Shown: positions 54,186 to 62,477, counted from the stretch's first letter. The stretch: DNA of 64,000 bases from Thermomicrobium roseum DSM 5159 (GCF_000021685.1 NC_011961.1:682001-746000), one strand, 5' to 3'. Program-made: numbers and translations. The notes: generated by a model from the letters alone, not told the origin.

Positions 54186-54560
54186 GTGAGACGCTGGTCA
54201 CCTGAGTTCGCGCGACACCGAACCGCCTCGCAACCGCTCTCCGGAACCTGGCTCATCCTGGGAAGCGGCTTCCTCATCGTCGGTCTGCTCTGGATTTCGC
54301 TCGCGTATCGCTTTTATCTGAGCGCAGCACCGCGCGCTCTGCTGATCGCCCTCGTGATGGCTTTCCTACACGCTGTGTCGAGCATGCTGAACTTCCGCCG
54401 AGGGCTCTCGGCCTTCCTCCTCAGCCTCGCCGCTGTTCTTCTCGGTATCGTCGGCGCGTTCATCGTCCGGGTCTACTTCCTCATAGGTATCGAAGTCGTC
54501 GCCGGAGTCGTGCTCGTTCTCGGGCGATCGACGCTACTCTCCAGCACAGGGAGGAGGTGA
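54186..54560 (+). CDS. Small membrane protein downstream of the ureohydrolase
   Basis: A 124-residue protein from GTG 54186, with AAAGGAG upstream. It has a short basic N-terminus (RRWSPEFARHR) and four predicted helices: WLILGSGFLIVGLLWISLAY, LLIALVMAFLHAVSSML, FLLSLAAVLLGIVGAFIV and VYFLIGIEVVAGVVLVLG. No family is recognised. It is 16 bases from the ureohydrolase and probably shares its transcript. It could aid amine or urea movement, but that is a guess from position. Confidence 0.7.
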   Translation: MRRWSPEFARHRTASQPLSGTWLILGSGFLIVGLLWISLAYRFYLSAAPRALLIALVMAFLHAVSSMLNFRRGLSAFLLSLAAVLLGIVGAFIVRVYFLIGIEVVAGVVLVLGRSTLLSSTGRR

Positions 54561-54577
54561 TCGTGTCGTAACCGGTG

Positions 54578-54732
54578 TATAATCGGGCACGCTGCTGACG
54601 AAACCGGCGCTCGACTCGCGAGAGGCGGGTACCGGTGAGGCGAGCAGGCGAAGATGCACTGCTGTGCAAACTGGCACCGTGATGGTGCGACAGCTGGTCA
54701 ATGGAGACCAGGGAGTGAGGAGCGCTGGAACG
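54578..54732 (+). promoter_or_regulatory. TATAAT promoter and structured leader of the Lrp-aminotransferase operon
   Basis: A consensus TATAAT at 54578-54583 (no good -35 visible) would start a message of about 140 untranslated bases before ATG 54733. In it lie three successive hairpins: GCAC-tgct-GTGC near 54655, GCACC-gtgat-GGTGC near 54675, and CTGGTC-aatgga-GACCAG near 54695. They might be protein-binding or translation-control structures. I could not match the leader to a known riboswitch or T-box. Confidence 0.45.
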
Positions 54733-55317
54733 ATGGTACGCCCGATCGATGCACTCGACCGCTCGATCATCCGTCTCCTCCAGGAGGACAGCCGCATGCC
54801 GAGCGCCGAGATCGCTCGCCGGCTCGGTGTGGCCGAGCGAACCGTCCGCGCTCGCATCAACCGGCTCGTCGAGGACGGCATCGTCAAGCTCGTCGCCATC
54901 GTCAATCCTTCCGCCCTCGGCTACGACGTGACCGCCGATATCTTCCTGGAAGTGGAACCGGGACGCCTGGAGGAAGTCGCTCAGCAACTCGTCGCCATGG
55001 AAGAAGTCGCTTACGTCGGTCTCACCACCGGCGAGCGCGACATCAGCATCCAGGTCTTCGTCCCCTCGGTCGATGCGCTCTATCGCTTCATCACCGAGAA
55101 ACTCCAGCGAATTCCCGGCGTCATCGGCACGACGACGTACGTGGTTCCCCGCGTCCTCAAGTGGCTGCACAACTGGTCGTTACCCTCCGAAAGCACTGCG
55201 CCAGCCGGTCGCCGCGCCGTCCGTCGTCGCCGACGCGGCCGGGCCGGACGCGCCCAGGAAGAAGCAGCGATCTCAGCCACCAGCCCAGCAGGAGCGAACA
55301 GTGACGAAAACACCTAA
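54733..55317 (+). CDS. Lrp/AsnC-family transcriptional regulator
   Basis: A 194-residue DNA-binding protein. The N-terminal winged helix-turn-helix is IDALDRSIIRLLQEDSRMPSAEIARRLGVAERTVRARINRLVEDGIV (residues 5-51). The RAM/ASNC effector domain follows (about 70-150) with VAYVGLTTGERDISIQVFV. An unusual basic tail, RRAVRRRRRGRAGRAQEE, occupies residues about 165-185. ATG 54733 is preferred to the longer frame from 54664 because it fits the family start. It overlaps the aminotransferase gene by 17 bases, so it probably regulates the operon in response to an amino acid. Confidence 0.92.
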   Translation: MVRPIDALDRSIIRLLQEDSRMPSAEIARRLGVAERTVRARINRLVEDGIVKLVAIVNPSALGYDVTADIFLEVEPGRLEEVAQQLVAMEEVAYVGLTTGERDISIQVFVPSVDALYRFITEKLQRIPGVIGTTTYVVPRVLKWLHNWSLPSESTAPAGRRAVRRRRRGRAGRAQEEAAISATSPAGANSDENT

Positions 55318-56623
55318 AGCCACCCGCACCGAATGGCTGCGCCGCGCGCGTGAGGCGCTCGGTGGCGCTGTGACCAGTTTCGTCCTTCCCGAGTCGCATG
55401 CCATCGTGCTCTCGCACGGCTTGGGAAGCCGTGTCGTCGACGTCGATGGTCGGGACTATATCGACTATGTGCTCGGTTCCGGACCGCTCATCCTCGGCCA
55501 TGCTCATCCCGCCATCGTCGAGGCCGTCTCGCGTCAGGCGGCACTCGGCTCGACCTTCTACACGCTCACGCCGGCCGCGATCGAACTGGCTGAGGAGATC
55601 ATCCGGGCCGTTCCCTGCGCCGAGCAGATCAAGTTCGTCTCTACCGGCACCGAGGCGACATTCCACGCGCTGCGCATCGCCCGCGCCTATACAGGTCGTA
55701 CCAAGATCCTCAAGTTCGAAGGGGCCTTCCACGGCGTCCACGACTACGCCCTCATCAGCGCGTTCCCCGCCGTCCCCTCGGACCTGCCGAAGGGGCAACC
55801 GGATTCCGCTGGCATCCCACCCCAAGTCGCCGAGACCGTACTGGTCTCACGCTGGAACGACCTCGACGTCACGCGCGCGCTCATCGAGCAGCATGCCGAG
55901 GAGCTGGCCGCCGTCATCTGCGAGCCGCTGCAACGAGCGCTCCCACCAGCGCCCGGCTTCCTGAACGGCCTGCGCGAACTCACCGAGCGCTACGGAATCC
56001 TGCTCATCTTCGACGAGGTCGTCACCGGGTTCCGGCTCGCCTACGGAGGAGCCCAGGAACGGTACGGCGTCGTCCCCGATCTGGCTACCTTCGGCAAGGC
56101 GTTGAGCGGTGGCTACCCGCTGGCTGCTATCGCCGGCCGCCGCGAGATCATGGCACTCACCGACCCCACGCGCCGGTCTCGTGGCGAACCGGTCGCGCAT
56201 CTCAGTGGCACGCTCAATGGCAATCCGCTGGCTGCCGCTGCCGGGTTGGCCACCTTGCACGTTCTTCGGCAGCCTGGCGTGTACGACTACCTCTATCGAA
56301 TCAGTGAGCAACTCCGGACCGGATTGCGTGAACTGGCCGCCGCACGCGGTATACCGCTGCAGGTCATCGGGGAAGGGCCGGTCCTGCAGATCGTCTTCGC
56401 CGAGGAAGAGCCCCGCGATTATGCAGCTTTGCTCCGTGCCGATCGCGAGCGAGCTGTTCGCTTCGGCCTCGCCTGCCTCGAACGTGGGCTCTTCGTCAAC
56501 CCAGGCGAAAAGCTCTACCTCTCGCTGGCCCACAGCGAGGCCGACATCGCGCGCACCCTGGAGATCTTCTCCGCAGCGCTGGATACGGTACTCAGCGACG
56601 CCAACGCTACCGCGAGCGACTAG
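55301..56623 (+). CDS. Class III aminotransferase, glutamate-1-semialdehyde aminomutase-like
   Basis: A 440-residue PLP enzyme starting at GTG 55301 with CAGGAGCG upstream, inside the end of the Lrp-family gene. PLP-site residues are in VSTGTEATFHALRIARAYTGRTKILKFEGAFHGVHDYAL, DEVVTGFRLAYGGAQERYGVVPDLATFGKALSGGYPLAA (Lys near 265) and HLSGTLNGNPLAAAAGLATL. This is the HemL group, but relatives act on other amino acids. No other tetrapyrrole gene is near, so a role in haem synthesis is not assumed. The Lrp neighbour suggests an amino-acid substrate. Confidence 0.88.
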   Translation: MTKTPKATRTEWLRRAREALGGAVTSFVLPESHAIVLSHGLGSRVVDVDGRDYIDYVLGSGPLILGHAHPAIVEAVSRQAALGSTFYTLTPAAIELAEEIIRAVPCAEQIKFVSTGTEATFHALRIARAYTGRTKILKFEGAFHGVHDYALISAFPAVPSDLPKGQPDSAGIPPQVAETVLVSRWNDLDVTRALIEQHAEELAAVICEPLQRALPPAPGFLNGLRELTERYGILLIFDEVVTGFRLAYGGAQERYGVVPDLATFGKALSGGYPLAAIAGRREIMALTDPTRRSRGEPVAHLSGTLNGNPLAAAAGLATLHVLRQPGVYDYLYRISEQLRTGLRELAAARGIPLQVIGEGPVLQIVFAEEEPRDYAALLRADRERAVRFGLACLERGLFVNPGEKLYLSLAHSEADIARTLEIFSAALDTVLSDANATASD

Positions 56624-57387
56624 CTCAGCGGGGCGAGGCCGTCGAAGCGCGTGAAGACGAGAAGGTTGTCGCTGTACACGCGACGCTGCGGATCCCACCA
56701 GCCGGCGCAGGTGATCAAGACGAGTTCCGAGGAGTTCTCGCCGGTGAGCAGCTCCGCCGGTAGGTCCGTGCTCGCCACACGCGCTTGCCCCGTCACCGTG
56801 TAGTGGAGCACCCGCCCATCGGCCAGTTCGAGCAGCACCACACTACCCGGCTGCAAGCGGTGCAAGCCGGCGAAGACAGCCCAACCACCCTCCACCCGGT
56901 CGAGATGGCCTGCCAGTAACGCTCGTCCCGGCCAACCGGGGTAGGCGCTTCCCCGATACCAGAACACTGTGTCGCCGTCGTCGGAGATCGCCAGGCTGCC
57001 GTCGGGCGCGAGATCGACCGCTTGGATCGGAGCATCGACGCCGATGCTCGGAATCCGAATACGCACCGGCTCGACCAGTCGCGGCATCACCAGGAGTGGT
57101 TCGCGGACCGGCGAGGGCTCCTCGACCGCCGGGCTGGGCAAGTGCCTCGGCGGGATCCACGTCTCGGGCAACGGGAGCACCGCGACCTCTTCACTCGGAA
57201 TCGCTTGCCCGACGAGCCGCCACGCCTCGGTGCGCAGCGCGTCAGCCTCCGGCACGCGCGGTGATACCCCGACCGGGCCGAGCAGCAGGGCGTGCGAGGA
57301 CGCGTTCAACCACCCCCCGATCAGCATCATTGCCAGGAGGAGCGCAGTCGTCCCGAGTGCCTTGCGCCGACGTGTCGATGCGGTCAT
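56620..57387 (-). CDS. Sortase, class E/F-like
   Basis: A 255-residue membrane-anchored transpeptidase. The N-terminus has basic residues and one helix (ALGTTALLLAMMLIGGWLNA, residues about 10-29). The sortase domain (about 105-250) has IRIPSIGVDAPIQAVDLAPDGSLAI, the His motif GRALLAGHLDR (His161), and the catalytic segment ELVLITCAGWWDPQRRVY with Cys227 and Arg at about 235. Short class E/F sortases show this layout. Next upstream is a DUF4397 gene whose product ends in a sorting-signal-like tail, probably its substrate. ATG 57387 with GAGGATCG is preferred over the frame from 57531. Confidence 0.92.
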   Translation of the reverse strand: MTASTRRRKALGTTALLLAMMLIGGWLNASSHALLLGPVGVSPRVPEADALRTEAWRLVGQAIPSEEVAVLPLPETWIPPRHLPSPAVEEPSPVREPLLVMPRLVEPVRIRIPSIGVDAPIQAVDLAPDGSLAISDDGDTVFWYRGSAYPGWPGRALLAGHLDRVEGGWAVFAGLHRLQPGSVVLLELADGRVLHYTVTGQARVASTDLPAELLTGENSSELVLITCAGWWDPQRRVYSDNLLVFTRFDGLAPLS

Positions 57388-57478
57388 GACGATCCTCGCT
57401 GGGAACGTCTGCGACCGAAAGCAGCGGGTGCCCTGATCGAAACCGGAGCACCCGCTGCGACGGGAGGGAGAGGCGCCA

Positions 57479-58294
57479 TTACCGGAGATTGCGGCGTTCG
57501 ATGCGAACCGGCACGCGGACGAGCGCCGCACTACCAGCCAACACCAGCAGCGCGGCCAGCACCGCGACCGTCAACGGCAGCGTCGCGTTGGCGGCACTAC
57601 CCCCACCGGTCCCGACATGGCTGGGTGGAGCACCCAAACCGGTGATCACCTGGGTCACCAGCCGGAAGGAGCCTTTTTCGATCGATCCGATGGCATAGAC
57701 GATCGTCGCTGCTCCGGCTGCCACCGGCAAGTCGACCGGCCCGAACACAGCCTGCGCCTGCCCAGCCGGCGCCAGGTCGACCGAATAGGTCTTGGCATCG
57801 ACGTCCGCCTTGGCCTCGTTCGGATTCGCCAGATTGGCGAATACGACCGCGCCACCAGCCCGCACGTCCACCGCCGGCGCCTGCGCAGTATGGCGGACGA
57901 TGAGGCGTCCCTTACCGCTCGCCACCGGGGATGTGTCGTTGACGAAGATGCTCAGGCGCGGCTGCCCGTTGGCATCCAGGTGAGCGACGACCGACGCGTT
58001 CTGGCCAGCAGCCAACGTGGCTTCGGCCGAGAGGACTGGAGCGCTCGCTGGGTCAGCCCCGGCCGGCCGGATCGCCAGCTTGTAGGTACCGGGATCGAGC
58101 GCCAGGGGATCGGTCACCGTGCCGAAGGTGAAATTGGACAGCACCTTCGCATCGTTGGCGTAGACATCCACGACCAGGTCCGGGACTCCGTGCACCACAG
58201 TGAGCTGCGCCTTCTCATGGCCCGCAGCCAAAACCGTGAACGGAACGGCTGCAAGCAGTGCGAGGGTGATGACGACGGTGATCAGTTGCCTCAT
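57479..58294 (-). CDS. DUF4397 surface protein with a C-terminal sorting signal
   Basis: A 271-residue secreted protein. The signal peptide is MRQLITVVITLALLAAVPFTVLAAG (about residues 1-24). Two DUF4397 repeats follow: LTVVHGVPDLVVDVYANDAKVLSNFTFG and LIVRHTAQAPAVDVRAGGAVVFANLANPN, each with the beta-sandwich pattern 'LDPGTY'. At the end, LPLTV (about residues 239-243) precedes a hydrophobic stretch (AVLAALLVLAGSAALV) and a basic RIERRNLR tail, the layout of a sortase sorting signal. A strong AAGGGGGACGCC site precedes ATG 58294. The sortase gene is 91 bases downstream in the same direction, so enzyme and substrate probably form one operon. Confidence 0.9.
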   Translation of the reverse strand: MRQLITVVITLALLAAVPFTVLAAGHEKAQLTVVHGVPDLVVDVYANDAKVLSNFTFGTVTDPLALDPGTYKLAIRPAGADPASAPVLSAEATLAAGQNASVVAHLDANGQPRLSIFVNDTSPVASGKGRLIVRHTAQAPAVDVRAGGAVVFANLANPNEAKADVDAKTYSVDLAPAGQAQAVFGPVDLPVAAGAATIVYAIGSIEKGSFRLVTQVITGLGAPPSHVGTGGGSAANATLPLTVAVLAALLVLAGSAALVRVPVRIERRNLR

Positions 58295-58813
58295 GGCGTC
58301 CCCCTTGGATTCTACCTAATCTTTGTTTATGCTAACTCCTACCTACACGCGCGTGCAACCGTAGTATAGCAGCACCACCCATCGTGCGCCAAGGTGACGT
58401 GTCGCAGCACGCGGGTGAGGGGCTCCCCAGCGTGGTCGTGGACAAGCCCAGGACACGACCGATCCCGACTGGCAACCGGTATGGCCGGAAGGTCATCCCG
58501 CACTGCTGCACGACCGACTGCCTCTTGCCGCCGCACGAAAGAGGTTCGCGAGAGGCATCCTCGTGAGACATACGGTATCGCTCGCTGTGGAGAGGAGCAC
58601 ACCATTCCCGCGCGGGCGGGAGTGACGACGAGCCACCCGGCGAGGCGTCTCAGCCCGGGACCAGAGTGGCCGGCGACGGAAAGAGATGGGTTGTTCACGG
58701 AATCGTCGCGCTCAGCGGGAGAGCGTGCTGGTAGAATGCAGGCAAGGGTAAGACGCACGGGCCAACGAGTCCATCGATACGGTGACGTCAGCCCGGGAAA
58801 GGGAGGGAGCACC
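58295..58813. other. Divergent intergenic region
   Basis: About 520 bases between the divergent DUF4397 and dehydrogenase genes. It contains the minus-strand -10 element at 58363-58368. A palindromic GC block at 58604-58630 resembles a single CRISPR-like half-repeat but has no partner. No gene was recognised. Confidence 0.45.
58363..58368 (-). promoter_or_regulatory. -10 element of the DUF4397-sortase operon
   Basis: On the minus strand TGCTATACT (TATACT at 58368-58363) forms an extended -10 element about 70 bases upstream of ATG 58294. No clear -35 was found, which is common with extended -10 promoters. Confidence 0.5.
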
Positions 58814-59818
58814 ATGCGAGCAGCCCGCTATTTCGGTCCCCATGATTTCCGTCTCGTCGAGATCGACCGCCCCGTTCCTGAGCGCGGCGAGGTGCTCCTG
58901 CGCGTCCGCGCAGCTGGCCTCTGCCACTCCGACCTGCACATCATCTTCGATGAACTCGGTGGTTACCCGATTCCGGCACCCCTGACGCTGGGTCACGAGA
59001 TCTGCGGTGAAGCCGTGGAACGCGGCGAGGGAGTGACCGGCATCGAAATCGGTCGCCGCTACGTCGTCTTCGGTCCGGTCGGCTGCGGCAACTGCCGCTG
59101 GTGCCGCAGCGGACGCGACAACCTCTGCACCGAGAGTCGCTGGATCGGAATCGCCCGCGACGGCGGGTACGCCGAGTACGTCACAGTGCCTGCCCAGGCC
59201 CTCGTTGCCGTGCCGGACACTGTCTCCGACGCTGAGGCAGCGGTCGCGACCGACGCGGTCCTCACGTCGTATCACGCCTTGCTCACGGTCGGTCGCCTCC
59301 AGCCCGGGGAGGGAGTCGCCATCATCGGTGTCGGCGGCCTCGGCCTCAATGCGGTCCAGATCGCCAGCGCCTTCGGCGCCGTCGTCCTGGCCCTCGACAT
59401 CCAGGAGCGGAAGCTGGAACTCGCCCGCCAGCACGGCGCAGCCATCGCGCTGGACAGCCGGCAGCTCGATCCCCAAAACCCGCCCCTCGATCGACCCATC
59501 ACGCTGGTCGCCGACTTCGTCGGCACCGACCAGACCAAGCTGCTCGCCCAGCAACTCGTCGCCCGCGGCGGACGCATCGTCCTCGTCGGCCTGGGCAGCG
59601 TCGGTGGTCCACTCCTCGGGCTTCGCGCTGTCGCCGACGAAATCGCTGTCCTCGGCTCGTTTTGGGGTACCCGACAGGAACTCGCGACTGTTCTCGACCT
59701 CATCGCCCGCGGCATCATCCGGCCCCGCGTGGAAACGCACCCGCTCGACGAAATCCTCACCTGGGTCGAACGGTTGCGCGCGGGTGAGGTCGAAAGCCGC
59801 GTGGCCCTGGTGCCCTGA
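58814..59818 (+). CDS. Zinc-dependent alcohol dehydrogenase
   Basis: A 334-residue medium-chain dehydrogenase. The catalytic zinc ligands are Cys37 (in GLCHSDLH) and His61-Glu62 (in LGHEICGEA). The structural zinc site has four Cys at about 91, 94, 97 and 105 (CGNCRWCRSGRDNLC). The Rossmann motif is GVGGLGLNAVQIASAFG (about 171-187). It probably oxidises an alcohol with NAD(P)+; GroES-like and nucleotide-binding domains are both complete. ATG 58814 follows GGGAGGGAGCACC; the upstream open frame from 58394 is not part of the family. Confidence 0.93.
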   Translation: MRAARYFGPHDFRLVEIDRPVPERGEVLLRVRAAGLCHSDLHIIFDELGGYPIPAPLTLGHEICGEAVERGEGVTGIEIGRRYVVFGPVGCGNCRWCRSGRDNLCTESRWIGIARDGGYAEYVTVPAQALVAVPDTVSDAEAAVATDAVLTSYHALLTVGRLQPGEGVAIIGVGGLGLNAVQIASAFGAVVLALDIQERKLELARQHGAAIALDSRQLDPQNPPLDRPITLVADFVGTDQTKLLAQQLVARGGRIVLVGLGSVGGPLLGLRAVADEIAVLGSFWGTRQELATVLDLIARGIIRPRVETHPLDEILTWVERLRAGEVESRVALVP

Positions 59819-60222
59819 GCAGCGTTGCCCGGTTGGCCAAAAGCGGATCGTCCGACCGACTCCCATCGACCGGTGCCAGCGCGACCGACCGATGCATGCG
59901 CTCACGGCCGAGTCGTTCACCGGCGCTGCCCCACGCACGCGTCGTCACGCGTATCGTCAACGGGCGGGAGTCCGGTGCTCCCTCTGCCTGCCCCGGTACC
60001 CGGGTGCTTTCGCTCGCTGAGCGCTCCTGCCTGAACAGCAGCCGACTCCAGCTCTCGTGACGTCGCGTTTTGCCGCATTCCCAGAGTGGCTCACCGGTTC
60101 GGCTCGCCGCTCGGTGCACCACGGCTCGGGATCGACGAAAAGAAGTTTTGACAACTCTCTCTGGTAGGCTACCGGTAGAAATATCGCTCGATCAGTCCGT
60201 GAGCCTGGGAAAGGAGCACGTC
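59819..60222. other. Intergenic region upstream of the small secreted-protein genes
   Basis: About 400 bases without a recognisable gene. Near its right end lies the TTGACA-containing module listed separately at 60148-60170. AAAGGAG precedes ATG 60223. Confidence 0.45.
60148..60170 (+). promoter_or_regulatory. TTGACA-CTCTCTG promoter-like module, copy 1
   Basis: TTGACA at 60148-60153 is followed by CTCTCTGGTAGGCT ending at 60170. The same arrangement recurs before the secreted-protein gene at 61693. No standard -10 lies 16-18 bases on, so the second block may be a -10 or regulator site of unusual spacing. It precedes ATG 60223 by 53 bases. Confidence 0.45.
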
Positions 60223-60528
60223 ATGTGCCGAGCACCGGAGCGACGCGTGCGCGACCGAGCGTCTGCTACCCGACGGTCGTTCCTCGTACTTTTGCTCGTA
60301 CTCGCGATCGGTCTCTTCCCGCCGCTGTCGGTCAACGCCGGTTCGTGGGTCGTCGCCTCGGCCTACCGTGAGGACAAGGTGACCTGATCGTTCTGCCCTT
60401 TCGCCGAATACGGCGCGTTCTTCCCTGGCCAGTATGGGCATGACCAGCACGACGCCGGGCCAGGGAGCGATGTGGCGACCTGCGGGAGCAACCACGGGTG
60501 CATTTCCCAGTGCAACTGGACGAATTAA
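60223..60528 (+). pseudogene. Small secreted Cys-containing protein interrupted by an in-frame TGA
   Basis: ATG 60223, with AAAGGAG upstream, opens a frame with a basic start and a signal peptide (SFLVLLLVLAIGLFPPLSVNAG, residues about 24-45), then SWVVASAYREDKVT. A TGA at 60385-60387 (codon 55) follows. The same frame continues without further stop for 46 codons: SFCPFAEYGAFFPGQYGHDQ, then DAGPGSDVATCGSNHGCISQCNWTN and TAA. Four Cys in this half could form two disulfides. TGG (Trp) to TGA is one change. I know no family for it; a secreted peptide or bacteriocin-like product is possible but unproven. Confidence 0.62.
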
Positions 60529-60609
60529 GGAGGCGTGCAGCGTACTCTTCAGCGAGTTCCTCTTTTTTGGTAAGCCAGGCAACTCGACGAATTAAGGAGG
60601 CGTGCAGCG
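60513..60609 (+). repeat. Two 30-bp direct repeats containing a ribosome-site sequence
   Basis: 60513-60542 and 60580-60609 are identical over 30 bases but for one mismatch (CAACT[G/C]GACGAATTAAGG followed by AGGCGTGCAGCG), 67 bases apart. Each contains a TAA and a GGAGG. The first copy spans the end of the interrupted secreted-protein gene, so part of that gene's 3' end appears duplicated. A T-run (CTCTTTTTT at about 60561-60567) lies between them. Confidence 0.75.
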
Positions 60610-60736
60610 GAACGTCCTGCTCCTGCCCAAAACCTGGCTCTACACGATAACGTCTTTCAGTCAGCGTTCTGGAGCATGGACCGCGGCGAATGACCGCGCC
60701 ACGATGTGGATCCGCTGAGCGGAGAGGAGCTGCGTC

Positions 60737-61500
60737 ATGCGCGGGTTTACCAACGGACAGAGCTGGAGCGAGAGACTGTCTCGTATCGAGCGGTCGCTGG
60801 CCTGCTCGCCCTGGCACTGGCGTTCGGCTGGTACTGGACAGCGGAGCGGGGTGGGACCAGCCGGCCGCTCGCCGACCTGCTCGTCCCGCTGATGTCCCCG
60901 GCTGGTTGGAGCCTTCAAGCTGCTCCGGTCGAGCCGGTCGCCGCGTTCCCGCTCTCCGGTGCAGCTCCTGCCACTGCGAGCGCCTACCGCGAGGGGGCGC
61001 GGGTCGTCTGGCAACTGGCCGGTCAGCGCCAGCCCGAGTTCGAATAGCCGAACGTCGCGGTGACGCTCTACCGGTTCGCCGACGCCAAAAGCGCAGCGGC
61101 GGCTGCTGACGCGCTCGCCACCCAGAACGCGGCGGAACGTGCGCCTGCCGGTCTGACCGAGAGGACGGTTGTCGAGGTCGATGGCTGGCCCCTCGTTGTC
61201 CGTCGCGCGCTGACCGGTCAGAAACCAGACCAGCTCCGGGGGTGGAGCCTGGTGACCTACGAGCTGGCACCGGAGGCGCTGCCAGCTGCCCACGGAGCTA
61301 TCGGCGTTCCGGTCGAGGTCGAGTCGCTGCGGGCGCACGAACTCACCCTCGTGCTCGTCTCCGGTGAGACGGTCGCCTCGGTCTCGGTTCATGCCAACAA
61401 CCGGGCAGTTCCCGTGCTCCGCGACCTGCTCGTGCAGGTGTGCGACCGCCTCGCGCTCGAGCGGACAGTGCTCGACCGCGTTCCCCTACCGGCGGACTGA
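60737..61500 (+). pseudogene. Signal-anchored protein with a frameshift and an in-frame TAG
   Basis: ATG 60737 has a strong GGAGAGGAGC site and begins RGFTNGQSWSERLSR. Near 60785 the family-like reading moves to another frame: YRAVAGLLALALAFGWYWTAERGG, a transmembrane or signal segment, then LADLLVPLMSPAGWSLQAAP. A TAG at 61045-61047 interrupts QRQPEFE-stop-PNVAVTLYRFADAKSAAAAADALATQ. The frame then continues to a good C-terminus (VDGWPLVVRRALTG, VVSVHANNRAVPVLRDLL-like) with a TGA at 61498. Total length would be about 250 residues. Function unknown; it appears to be an extracellular protein of the same cluster. Confidence 0.6.
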
Positions 61501-61617
61501 GCGGCCTGTCGACCGCGTCGACTCGCTGGAGCCATCGGTGTCATCCGTCGCGCCGCGAACCGCAGCGCCTGTGTGGAACGGGTAGCGCCTGCAGGGCCAC
61601 GACCGTACTGGAGGGGG

Positions 61618-61642
61618 TTGACATCTCCCTCTCTGATACGCT
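61618..61642 (+). promoter_or_regulatory. TTGACA-CTCTCTG promoter-like module, copy 2
   Basis: TTGACA at 61618-61623 is followed by CTCTCTGATACGCT ending at 61642, matching the module at 60148-60170 except for two extra bases in the spacer. It lies 50 bases before ATG 61693, the same distance as copy 1 from its gene, and suggests shared control of the two secreted-protein genes. Confidence 0.45.
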
Positions 61643-61692
61643 GTCGGTTGAGGTACCCCACCTGTGTCGACCGAGAGAACGGGAGGTGTGCG

Positions 61693-62301
61693 ATGGATCG
61701 GTCGTGGCGTCAGCTCGCTGCCGTGCTGGCAGCGCTTGTCCTCTTCACCGTCCTCCCGCTCGGCGTCAGCGCGAAGGGAGACGAGGTCTCGCTCGCCGAG
61801 GCCGTCGCGCTCCGGCAGCAGCTCGTGACGGCACCGGATTTCGAGGTTGCCTGGCGCGCGTTGACGCAAGCCCAGCAGCGGGCCATCGAGAGCATCGATC
61901 GCCAGCCAGTGATCGAGACCGGTTCGACGAGTTCGGGAATCGGCGACTTCGCTGTTGCTGCCGCCGGCTGCTGGACGCGGATGAATTATGTCCGAGCCGT
62001 AGCTGCTTTGCTCGGCTATGTGCTGTGGAGCTACGAATAGTATATTTACTGGCGCGGGGACGGATCACGCATTACCAGCTGGTAGAGTTGGGTGCAGGTG
62101 CGTGTCAACGACCCACTCCATCGCTACCTCGGTGAGAGCGGCTATGGTATAACCGGTGGTGTAGGCCAACCGTTCGTTCGTGTGTATCGGTCCGGCAAGA
62201 TCTGCTTCTTGCCGCAGCTGAACTGCCCCTACGTACGGTATCCCTACGTGACGCTTTATGCCTTCGGGAACGGTGGCTGGTCGTCCGAAGTGGGTACGTG
62301 A
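61693..62301 (+). pseudogene. Secreted protein interrupted by two in-frame TAG codons
   Basis: ATG 61693, with GGGAGGTGTG upstream, encodes a signal peptide (QLAAVLAALVLFTVLPLGVSAKG, residues about 7-29) and a helical part ending in VAAAGCWTRMNYVRAVAALLGYVLWSYE. TAG at 62038 stops it after 115 residues. Without it the frame gives YIYWRGDGSRITSW, a second TAG at 62083, then SWVQVRVNDPLHRYLGESG, GGVGQPFVRVYRSGKICFLP and a TGA at 62299. Both TAGs would be Trp if TGG. The downstream part could instead start at GTG 62092. Unknown function; two Cys follow in the tail. Confidence 0.58.
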
Positions 62302-62477
62302 TGAGCAGTCAGTCTCCCCAGGGGATACCCTGGGAAGTCGTTTGGATCCGGCGGCTGGTGCTGGTGTTGCTCGTCGTGCTGATCCTCTTCCTCCTGGTGG
62401 CGCTGGCTGCCTTCGTGAACGCAGCGTTCGCGCACCTCGAGTGCGGCTGCGGTGCGCCGGCGGCTGCAGGCGGGTGA
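62301..62477 (+). CDS. Small single-helix membrane protein
   Basis: A 58-residue protein whose ATG (62301) overlaps the preceding TGA. It begins SSQSPQGIPWEVVWIRRLVLV, runs into one long hydrophobic helix (LVLVLLVVLILFLLVALAAFV, about residues 19-39), and ends AFAHLECGCGAPAAAGG with two Cys. No family is recognised. Overlap with the interrupted secreted-protein gene suggests translational coupling, so it may depend on that gene being read through. Confidence 0.6.
   Translation: MSSQSPQGIPWEVVWIRRLVLVLLVVLILFLLVALAAFVNAAFAHLECGCGAPAAAGG

Noticed and set aside
54590..54720. Leader resembling a T-box or cobalamin riboswitch
   Set aside because: The conserved T-box and cobalamin box sequences are absent, so only a structured leader is reported.
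58604..58630. GC-rich palindrome resembling a single type I-E CRISPR repeat
   Set aside because: No second copy or spacer is found nearby; a lone hairpin cannot be called an array.
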